Source: Streptosporangiaceae bacterium
GTDB lineage: Bacteria > Actinomycetota > Actinomycetes > Streptosporangiales > Streptosporangiaceae
Assembly (NCBI GenBank): GCA_030040475.1
Contig: JASHTQ010000614.1
Coordinates: forward strand, 1-7,047
Direction: 5' to 3'
Length of the DNA: 7,047 nucleotides
A program made the position numbers and the translations under genes. Each line of letters begins with the position of its first letter. The stretch's first letter is position 1. Under the pieces are notes generated by a model, which saw nothing but the letters and a program-made list of their open reading frames with translations, made no database searches and was not told where the DNA came from. Positions 1 through 5,460 of the stretch are shown here, piece after piece.

Positions 1-44
1 ACCCACGGGCGCACGCGGCCGCCCGCTGCGCGAGGATGGTAGCC

Positions 45-803
45 ATGACGAGTCCGGCATCCGAGCCCAAAGCCGCCGGGGAGCCGGCCGCGGACACCGG
101 ACAGCGGGTCGCCGTCGTCACGGGAGGATCCAGGGGCATCGGGGCCGGCCTGGTCGCCGGGTACCGTGACCGGGGCTGGGCGGTGGTGGCCGTCGCCCGC
201 AAGATCGAGCCTTCCAGCGACCCGGACCTGCTCACCGTTGCGGCGGACATCACCGAGCCCGGCAGCGCGGGCCGGGTCATCGGCGGGGCGCTGGACCGGT
301 TCGGCCGCATCGACACGCTGGTCAACGACGCGGGGGTGTTCCTCTCCAAGCCGTTCACCGACTACACCGCCGACGACTATGCCCTGCTCACCGGGGTCAA
401 CCTGGCCGGGTTCTTCTGGCTGACCCAGCGGGCGATCGCCGAGATGTCGACGCGGTACGGCGGGCACGTGGTGACCATCACGGCGTCGGTCGCCGAGGTC
501 GCGAACTCCGCCGAGCCCGCCGCGCTGACCGCCCTGACCAAGGGCGGCCTGGCCGCGGCCACCAAGTCGCTGGCCGTCGAGTACGCCTCGCGCGGCATCC
601 GGGTCAACGCCGTCTCCCCTGGCATCATCCGGACCCCGGAGTACCCCGCGGACGCCTACGACGGCCTCGGCGACCAGCTGCCGCCGCTCGGACGGCCCGG
701 ACGGGTCGGCGACGTGGTCGACGCCGTGCTGTTCCTCGAGTCCTCGCCGTACGTCACCGGCGAGATCGTGCACGTCGACGGCGGCCTGACCGCCGGCCAC
801 TGA
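45..803 (+). CDS. SDR-family NAD(P)-dependent oxidoreductase lacking the catalytic Tyr
   Basis: Short-chain dehydrogenase/reductase with a Rossmann fold, presumably cytosolic and NAD(P)-dependent; the substrate is unknown. Numbered from the ATG at 45, it is 252 aa, a normal classical SDR length. The cofactor motif TGGSRGIG is at about 26-33, NDAG (usual NNAG) at about 94-97, the catalytic Ser in TASVAE at 148, and RVNAVSPG at about 186-193. The C-terminal HVDGG is typical. The YxxxK motif reads T-A-L-T-K: the Lys (166) is present but the Tyr position is Thr 162. I recall other bacterial SDRs with an LTxxTKGG signature and a GE(I)xHVDGG end, so this may be a subfamily trait rather than damage. 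An upstream in-frame ATG at 36 abuts GAGG (32-35), whereas the ATG at 45 sits 9 nt after it, so I chose 45. A VOC gene follows after 17 nt, probably in the same operon. Confidence 0.93.
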   Translation: MTSPASEPKAAGEPAADTGQRVAVVTGGSRGIGAGLVAGYRDRGWAVVAVARKIEPSSDPDLLTVAADITEPGSAGRVIGGALDRFGRIDTLVNDAGVFLSKPFTDYTADDYALLTGVNLAGFFWLTQRAIAEMSTRYGGHVVTITASVAEVANSAEPAALTALTKGGLAAATKSLAVEYASRGIRVNAVSPGIIRTPEYPADAYDGLGDQLPPLGRPGRVGDVVDAVLFLESSPYVTGEIVHVDGGLTAGH

Positions 804-810
804 TCGAAAC

Positions 811-816
811 GGAGGG
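811..816 (+). promoter_or_regulatory. Strong Shine-Dalgarno site of the VOC gene
   Basis: GGAGGG lies 4-5 nt before the ATG at 821 and directly after the SDR stop codon. It fixes the start of the second gene and supports translation of both genes from one transcript. Confidence 0.75.
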
Positions 817-820
817 AACC

Positions 821-1264
821 ATGGAGACGTTGCCCGAGGCCGTGCCGCCCGCGTTCGAGATCGCCGTCACCCATTTCATCGTCGTCGCCGACGTCGAGCG
901 GTCCCTGCGCTTCTACACCGAGGTGCTCGGCGGCACGACCCTGCTGGCGGGCGAGCCGTCGTACGTCCGGCTGGCGAACAGCTGGATCATCATCAACGTC
1001 GGCGGCGGCCCGACCGACGACAAGCCGACGGTCACGCTGGAGACGCCGCCCGACCCGGACCGCACGTCCAGCTTCATGAACCTCCGGGTCTCCGACGCCG
1101 AGGCGGCGTACGCCGAGTGGAGCGCGCGCGGCGCCGAGTTCCTCACGCCGCCGAAGCAGCACGCGACCGAGAAGCGCTGCTACATCCGCGACCCCGACGG
1201 CCACCTGATCGAGGTGGGCGAGACGACGCTGCCCGGCGGCTGGCGGGGCCGGCTCGACGGGTAG
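821..1264 (+). CDS. VOC-family (glyoxalase/bleomycin-resistance fold) protein
   Basis: Vicinal-oxygen-chelate superfamily protein of 147 aa, one two-module VOC domain, probably a homodimeric metalloenzyme or binding protein. The first module has THFIVVADVERSLRFY at about 17-32, the usual start of these domains with candidate metal ligand His 18. The second module has FMNLRVSDAEAAYAEW at about 85-100 and ends in YIRDPDGHLIEVGE at about 121-134, holding His 128 and Glu 131, positions that bind metal in many family members. The family includes dioxygenases, glyoxalases, epimerases and drug-binding proteins, and sequence alone does not separate them. It lies 17 nt after the SDR gene, so the two may act on one metabolite or degradation pathway (inference). 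Almost every codon ends in G or C. Confidence 0.92.
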   Translation: METLPEAVPPAFEIAVTHFIVVADVERSLRFYTEVLGGTTLLAGEPSYVRLANSWIIINVGGGPTDDKPTVTLETPPDPDRTSSFMNLRVSDAEAAYAEWSARGAEFLTPPKQHATEKRCYIRDPDGHLIEVGETTLPGGWRGRLDG

Positions 1265-1363
1265 CCGGCTGCCACCCTGCCGGAAGTGACCGAGCTGGCA
1301 GGCGCACCACGGCTCGTTCTGCTATCAAATGCTCTGACGGCGGCCGGCCGCTGCCGGGGCTTG

Positions 1364-1416
1364 CATGATCATGGGTCAAAATGGGCCGTATGTGGCCGAA
1401 ACGACCCATGATCATG
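1364..1416. repeat. Perfect 14-bp inverted repeat in a convergent intergenic gap
   Basis: CATGATCATGGGTC (1364-1377) is exactly repeated in reverse complement at 1403-1416, with 25 bp between. Each arm also contains the 10-bp self-palindrome CATGATCATG. The spacer holds GGCC at 1384-1387 and 1394-1397, which can form a small inner helix. The element lies between the ends of the VOC gene (plus) and the cyclase-like gene (minus), where a two-way terminator would sit, but no T-run follows either arm. It could also be a dispersed palindromic repeat (REP-like) or a protein-binding site. The same gap holds a self-palindrome GCGGCCGGCCGC at 1340-1351 and a weak 5-bp dyad at 1265-1283. I see no gene in 1265-1434. 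Confidence 0.7.
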
Positions 1417-1434
1417 GTCCGGGGCGGTGGGCGG

Positions 1435-2094
1435 TCAGGCGAGACGGCGGTAGGTGGATATCTGGGTTACGTTGCGCTGCGCGGCCTGGTCGGGGATGCG
1501 GATCCAGCCGGGGTAGCGCTTGCCGGCGACGTGAACGCGGACCAGCGGGTGATAGGCCTGCTGGTCGATGCCGTCGTAGCCGTGGCGCACCACCGAGCTG
1601 TAGATATCCCCTGACACGACGAGGATCAGCGGATCGGCCGTCTCCCGGAGCGCTCGCTTGACCCGGGCGGCGTCGAGGAGGCGGAACGCGACGTCCAGCG
1701 ACTCGCCGAAACAGCCGTTGGCGTCGTAGTGCACCTCTCCGGCGTGCAGGACAATGCGGACCCGAAGTTGCCGTTCGGCCTGGCTCAGGCGCGGGAGGCT
1801 GGCGTTGTACTCGGTGAGGAGCCGGCCCAGAACCGGGACGACCCGGTTCAGCAGGAACGCCTTGGGCGCCTTGTCGACCGGGTGGATGAGCGCCAGGATG
1901 CCGTCGCCGCGGTCGACGAACCTGTCGCGATGGCGCTTGTTGATGCCCGCGGTGCGCAGCGCCATCTCGAACAGCTCGTAGGCCTTACTCCTCAGCTCGC
2001 CCTTGACGAGGTTGGGGCGGGTGGTCGAGCGCTCGATATCCAGTGCCACGATGGCGCGATAGTAGGGCAGGTCAGCTGCAAGGAAAGGTTGCAT
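1435..2094 (-). CDS. Stand-alone class III nucleotide-cyclase-like protein
   Basis: A 219-aa protein made almost entirely of one cyclase homology domain, with no membrane segment or sensor domain. The opening YRAIVALDIERSTTR (about 12-26) contains Asp 19, and FVDRGDGILALI (about 59-70) contains Asp 64; these fit the two metal-binding aspartates. RIVLHAGEVHYD (about 113-124) and GESLDVAFRLLDA (about 130-142) match the canonical R(I/V)xLHxGEV and GxxVNxAxRL motifs. Arg 138 fits the transition-state Arg, while the usual Asn is Asp 134. By hand alignment, the Lys and Asp that select adenine in adenylate cyclases correspond to Val 60 and Gly 127, so ATP specificity is doubtful. The start is set by AGGAG about 7 nt upstream on the minus strand. 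It diverges from the XRE/toroid gene. Product (cAMP, cGMP, pyrimidine cyclic nucleotide or none) is unknown. Confidence 0.85.
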   Translation of the reverse strand: MQPFLAADLPYYRAIVALDIERSTTRPNLVKGELRSKAYELFEMALRTAGINKRHRDRFVDRGDGILALIHPVDKAPKAFLLNRVVPVLGRLLTEYNASLPRLSQAERQLRVRIVLHAGEVHYDANGCFGESLDVAFRLLDAARVKRALRETADPLILVVSGDIYSSVVRHGYDGIDQQAYHPLVRVHVAGKRYPGWIRIPDQAAQRNVTQISTYRRLA

Positions 2095-2130
2095 CGGTTC
2101 TCTCCTGGCGGGAGTTCTCCCTGTGGGGAG
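2095..2130 (-). promoter_or_regulatory. Shine-Dalgarno and foldable leader of the cyclase-like gene
   Basis: The minus-strand Shine-Dalgarno AGGAGA is the complement of 2101-2106, 6 nt from the ATG at 2094. Just upstream are alternating complementary blocks, given as plus-strand positions: CTCC 2102-2105, GGGAG 2110-2114, CTCCC 2117-2121 and GGGAG 2126-2130. Blocks 2117-2121/2126-2130 form a 5-bp hairpin with a 4-nt loop. Blocks 2102-2105/2111-2114 would instead mask the ribosome site. Mutually exclusive folding is possible but the helices are short. Confidence 0.45.
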
Positions 2131-2322
2131 CTACCGGACATGGAGGCCGTCAACCGACCGACGGCGAAGGGAAGCTCGCGCGGAGCCCGGCGGATCGCGC
2201 CGGACGCTGCGAGCTCGATGAGCGGTACGTCACTGGACCGGAGGACCAGGCCTGGCGGCGCGTCGAAGGCGCTGCGGTCCCTCATGGTGGTCATCGCTTC
2301 TCTCAGCGGGGAGGCGGGGTGC

Positions 2323-2441
2323 GACAACTGCCACTGACGTCTTCGTCGGTGTTTGTCGGTATGTAGTTGGCCCTTCTGACAACTGACGGTAGATTCATAC
2401 CCTTGCAGACAACTGTCACACGTGCACTTGCGACTTTTGTC
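2323..2441. promoter_or_regulatory. Array of GACAA/TTGTC boxes in the divergent control region
   Basis: GACAACTG occurs three times in direct orientation, at 2323-2330, 2378-2385 and 2408-2415. The first and third extend to GACAACTG(C/T)CAC. The same core appears inverted as TTGTC at 2353-2357 and 2437-2441, both inside TTTGTCGG. The five cores start at 2323, 2353, 2378, 2408 and 2437, with intervals of 30, 25, 30 and 29 bp, close to whole helical turns. They fill the region between the divergent cyclase-like and XRE/toroid genes, the natural place for an operator set. The XRE protein encoded next door is the obvious candidate ligand (inference). In the rest of 2095-2468 I see no convincing gene. 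Confidence 0.5.
2367..2395 (+). promoter_or_regulatory. Possible -35/-10 promoter for the XRE/toroid gene
   Basis: TTGGCC (2367-2372) and TAGATT (2390-2395) are 17 bp apart and each match 4 of 6 bases of the housekeeping consensus. The middle GACAACTG box (2378-2385) lies in the spacer, so a protein bound there could block polymerase. Such matches arise by chance, so this is only a candidate. Confidence 0.3.
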
Positions 2442-2468
2442 GGCTAAGCTGTCGGTAACGATGGTCTT

Positions 2469-4280
2469 GTGGTCGCGAGTATCCAGACCCTAGAAGGGGA
2501 GATGGCCGAGCCACTGGATCCTGCCGTCCTCGGCGTGGCGTCCGCTCTGAAGAGCCTCAGGACGCGAACAGGCCTGCGAGAGGAACGGCTGCACGGAACC
2601 GAACTCGCGCTGGACACGCTCATCGGGCTGGACAGCGTCAGGGTGCTGGTTGAGGCCGGAGAGTCCCAAGAGCGAGCCATCGTGCGCGCCGTCCGCGCGG
2701 CCGCGGGCACGCTGGAGCCGACGCTGAGCATCGTCGCCGATGCGAGCCTCGGCCTGGAGCTTTCGGCACACCTGGTACCGGATACCGAGCTTTACGCCCA
2801 GGACCTCGGCCAGCGCAGGGAAGCGGTGCTGCGGAACTGGGATCGGTTGCATGAGCTGCGATCCGCTCCGGCCGGCAAGGCGCCGTCGCCCCGCGCGCTC
2901 CGGCTAGAGGTGGAGGCTGAAGCGCTCACGGCGCTGGCGGTGGCGCTGACCAGGGGTGTCAGCGCCCTCTACGTGCCGCAGGCGGGTTTGGGCGGCCCGC
3001 GAACCGCTGAGCCTTCGTCGGATCCCGGCGCGGTCAGTCCCGCGGAACTCCAGGTCTTCGGCGCGGAGCTCACCAGGGCGCTGCGCATGAGGCGCCGAAC
3101 CGTGGAGCAGGCTGCAGGCAGGCTCGCAGTACCTCCGGCCGAAGTAGCCCGCTGGGCAGCGGGCGAGGAACTGCCATCAGATCCGAAGGCCCGGTTGCTC
3201 GATGAATACCTCATGGCCCGGGGAGCCATCCAGAATCTGGTCATCGAGCTGCGCTCCAGGCCTGATCGCCCCGGTCCTCGGCCCGTTCCGGTTCCGCTGG
3301 CCAGTCCCGACGCGCCGCCGACTCTGTTCCAGACATTCCAGAACGTCGCCGCTGCGCTGCGGGCTTGCCTGGCAAGGGATACCGATGGCAGGCCAAAGGG
3401 ATGGCCACGCGACCTTCGGCTGCCGGGTGAAGCGACCGCGGCGTCCACCGCCTATGGCATCAAGGCGATGCTGCTGCTGGAGGACGGCCTAGCGGCCGAC
3501 CTGATGCCGGTCGCGGAGAGCCTGCGAAAGATGGCTCTTCCGGCCGGCGGGTTCGCGGGCCGGGAGCAGTCCGGGGCACGCCCCGAGGTGACCGCGGCGG
3601 TCCTCAACGCGCTGCGCCGGATCGCCGTCACCGAGGACTTCGACGCTCACCTCGCCCTGATGGAGAGGGACCTAGGGGATTTCGAGAAGTGCAGGCCGTT
3701 CATCCTCACGACGATGCTGGAGACCGGCCTGCTGCTCCAGCCCCGGACGCAGTTCGTGGAGGTTCTTGTCGACAGCCTGCTCGCGGCACGCCGACCGTAT
3801 GGGGACATGCTGCTGTGGCCGGAAAAAGCGGAGCCCTTGCTCATCGACCCGGGCGCGTCGGTGGCGCACACCGCCCGGGCGGTGCGGGTGCTGGCAGCCG
3901 TGCAGGCGATCCGGCCCTCAAGCCAGGTCCAGGAAGCGCTGGAGCAGGCGGTGGGCTGGCTGATCGAGCCGCGTGATCTCCGCAACGCATACGAGGTCGT
4001 CGAGCGGGTGGCCGACGGCATGCCCGAGTCCGTCCACGTCCGGCATTTCACGGCCGCCCTGGTAACCAAGGCCCTGATATCGGCGGGCGTGCCCGCCGCA
4101 CACCCATCGGTGAGCAATGCGGTTGCCCAGGTCTGGAACTGCTATGGCGGAGATGCCGCGGCCCTGTGGGCATGGGACAACGGTGACCTGCCCATCTGGA
4201 TGACCCTGGACGCAATCGAGTCGCTGCGGCTCGCGAACCTTGCCGTGCCGGCCCGGGCCGGCTGGTCCCCGCCATCGTGA
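2469..4280 (+). CDS. XRE-type HTH protein with C-terminal alpha/alpha-toroid region
   Basis: A 603-aa, apparently soluble, three-part protein. Residues about 20-130 form a helical region I recall from actinobacterial regulators (LREERL near 36-41, LYAQDLGQRRE near 108-118, NWDRLHEL near 123-130). Residues about 197-250 look like an XRE/Cro-type helix-turn-helix with a run of Arg at 206-210. A Pro-rich linker (about 265-285) leads to about 285-595, whose repeated helix pairs and GGF...R...P.VTA..LNAL pattern (360-382), VAHTARAVRVLAAVQ (465-479) and PIWMTLDAIESL (575-586) resemble the prenyltransferase/squalene-cyclase alpha/alpha toroid. I see no DxDD-type catalytic motif, so the toroid is more likely a ligand-sensing or protein-binding part. 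The GTG at 2469 has no clear Shine-Dalgarno; the in-frame ATG at 2502 follows GAAGGGGAG closely and could be the true start. It diverges from the cyclase-like gene and precedes the radical SAM/kinase pair, probably as a regulator. The function is inferred. Confidence 0.85.
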   Translation: MVASIQTLEGEMAEPLDPAVLGVASALKSLRTRTGLREERLHGTELALDTLIGLDSVRVLVEAGESQERAIVRAVRAAAGTLEPTLSIVADASLGLELSAHLVPDTELYAQDLGQRREAVLRNWDRLHELRSAPAGKAPSPRALRLEVEAEALTALAVALTRGVSALYVPQAGLGGPRTAEPSSDPGAVSPAELQVFGAELTRALRMRRRTVEQAAGRLAVPPAEVARWAAGEELPSDPKARLLDEYLMARGAIQNLVIELRSRPDRPGPRPVPVPLASPDAPPTLFQTFQNVAAALRACLARDTDGRPKGWPRDLRLPGEATAASTAYGIKAMLLLEDGLAADLMPVAESLRKMALPAGGFAGREQSGARPEVTAAVLNALRRIAVTEDFDAHLALMERDLGDFEKCRPFILTTMLETGLLLQPRTQFVEVLVDSLLAARRPYGDMLLWPEKAEPLLIDPGASVAHTARAVRVLAAVQAIRPSSQVQEALEQAVGWLIEPRDLRNAYEVVERVADGMPESVHVRHFTAALVTKALISAGVPAAHPSVSNAVAQVWNCYGGDAAALWAWDNGDLPIWMTLDAIESLRLANLAVPARAGWSPPS

Positions 4281-4458
4281 CTTTACTACCGGCAAATCTC
4301 TCATTTCGGTCGGCGTGTCCAGCATTTGGTCATTGTCAGCGGGAGGTCTACCTTTCCCGGCCGACCAAGCGCTAAGATCCGTCCGTACCCGGTGACGTAT
4401 TGTTGACCTTCACAGGGCTGTCGTCCCTGATCGGAGTGATACCCGCTAAGCCATACGG

Positions 4459-4548
4459 ACAAAGCGCCTACCAGGTCGAATTCGACTCATCTTGCCGTCC
4501 ACCGAATTGCCCTAACGGGCGAGTGGTGGGCGCTTTGTAATTCGGTGG
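4459..4548 (+). promoter_or_regulatory. Highly structured leader (possible pseudoknot) before the radical SAM gene
   Basis: Positions 4459-4473 pair with 4524-4538 over 15 bp with one G-U pair. Inside the 50-nt loop are a 12-bp self-palindrome GTCGAATTCGAC (4475-4486) and a GCCC/GGGC hairpin (4509-4512 with 4517-4520). A second perfect 10-bp match, CCACCGAATT (4499-4508) with AATTCGGTGG (4539-4548), begins inside that loop and ends outside it. The two helices therefore interlock as an H-type pseudoknot and meet end to end at 4538/4539. The second helix covers the GTG at 4545 and the first bases of the GGAAGG ribosome site (4547-4552). This suggests control of translation, or alternatively a DNA operator. 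TTGACC at 4403-4408 could be a -35 element, but no good -10 follows at normal spacing. In the rest of 4281-4544 I see only a weak 7-bp dyad (4308-4314/4360-4366). Confidence 0.55.
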
Positions 4549-5444
4549 AAGGATGCCCGTTGGACGCTGGCGGAACCTTGGCCGAGGCGGCGATAATCGA
4601 TCCGCCTGCAGAGCCGAAGGCCGAGATCCCGTCGGTTGACTGGTGGATGACCAGTCATTGCAACCTTGCCTGCGACTTCTGTTACGGACCCGTGCCCGGT
4701 AAGGACCCGGTCGAGCGTCGGCAGGACATCTACCAGGCGCTCGCGGATTCCTCCGCGCGCGCGGTGACCTTCTGCGGCGGGGAACCGCTGCTGATCCGCA
4801 AGATCGGCGAGTACGCGGCCGCTCTCGGACGGCGCGGCAAGTCCACCGTGCTCAACACGAACGGCGAGTTGCTGCGCAGGCGCCTTGACCAGGGGCTCAG
4901 GCTTGCGGACTTCACCATGGTCGGCATCTCGGTGGAGGGCTCGACGCCGGACGTCCACCGGGCGATGCGAGGTGCTAAGGCCGACTTCGACGAGGTGATC
5001 GAGGCGGCCCGGCTGGTAGCCAGGGAACCTGACGTGAGCCTGAAGCTCGCCACCGTGGTAAGCGGCGTGAACAGGCACGACCTGCCCGCGCTCGCCAGGA
5101 CCGTCCGTAACCTCGGCCCGGATGTCTGGCGTCTGTACCAGTACAGCAGCCGCGGTGATCAGAATTCCGGCCAGCGGCGGCACCGACTGGCCGACGAGGA
5201 ATTCCAGCGCCTGGCCGTCGAGGCCGCCGATGTGGCGGCCCCGGTCCCGACGGCGCCTTCTGCCGAGGCCGAGACGGCCGGCTGCCTCATCGTGGACCCG
5301 GCCGGCTACGTGCTCCAGCCGTTCGGCGACAAGTATGTCAGGCGCGGGAGCTGCCTGGAGGAACCGCTCGACCGCATCTGGGCAGAGATCCCGGCCAGGT
5401 CGGCGATCATCAACAACAAACGCTGGCTCGCAGTCCTCAGCTAG
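4545..5444 (+). CDS. Radical SAM enzyme, partly viperin-like
   Basis: A 299-aa radical S-adenosylmethionine enzyme. The [4Fe-4S] motif CNLACDFC places Cys at 39, 43 and 46. The SAM-binding GGEP is at 78-81, followed by NTNG (104-107) and ISVEGS (128-133). From about 167 on, KLATVVSGVN, VWRLYQY (194-200), DEEF (217-220) and LIVDPAGYVLQP (248-259) resemble, from memory, the matching viperin stretches (KINSVINRFN, RWKVFQ, DEEF, YLILDEYMRFL). In viperin this half helps hold the nucleotide. The alternative is a peptide-modifying enzyme with a reduced SPASM/twitch tail, since Cys 247 and 270 and a LDRIW end are present, but not the full Cys set. The start is uncertain: GTG 4545 lacks a Shine-Dalgarno, while the in-frame TTG at 4560 lies 7 nt after GGAAGG. 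The leader is strongly structured. A PfkB-type kinase follows after 16 nt, so the two are probably co-transcribed. The substrate is not known. Confidence 0.9.
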   Translation: MEGCPLDAGGTLAEAAIIDPPAEPKAEIPSVDWWMTSHCNLACDFCYGPVPGKDPVERRQDIYQALADSSARAVTFCGGEPLLIRKIGEYAAALGRRGKSTVLNTNGELLRRRLDQGLRLADFTMVGISVEGSTPDVHRAMRGAKADFDEVIEAARLVAREPDVSLKLATVVSGVNRHDLPALARTVRNLGPDVWRLYQYSSRGDQNSGQRRHRLADEEFQRLAVEAADVAAPVPTAPSAEAETAGCLIVDPAGYVLQPFGDKYVRRGSCLEEPLDRIWAEIPARSAIINNKRWLAVLS

Positions 5445-5460
5445 GCCTGGACGGTAGCGC

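Noticed and set aside
656..1204. Minus-strand open frame across the SDR end and the VOC gene
   Set aside because: Arg/Gly/Val-rich shadow with no recognisable domain, opposite two well-supported genes.
1265..1283. CCGGC/GCCGG dyad after the VOC stop as a terminator
   Set aside because: Only 5 bp with a 9-nt loop and no T-run; common by chance in GC-rich DNA.
1992..2327. Minus-strand open frame (possible start 2294 after GAGAG) upstream of and overlapping the cyclase-like gene
   Set aside because: The 5' half has codon bias like a gene, but no recognised domain, and it runs about 100 bp into the cyclase-like gene in another frame. It could be a small leader protein; evidence was too weak to list it.
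1729..2337. Plus-strand open frame opposite the cyclase-like gene
   Set aside because: It mirrors the cyclase-like coding region and shows no domain of its own; the minus frame has the motifs and a good ribosome site.
2461..2493. ATG at 2461 opening a 10-codon frame just before the XRE/toroid gene
   Set aside because: Out of frame with the main gene, no Shine-Dalgarno, and too short to judge.
4308..4366. GGTCGGC/GCCGACC dyad after the XRE/toroid gene as a terminator
   Set aside because: 7-bp arms with a 45-nt loop and no T-run.
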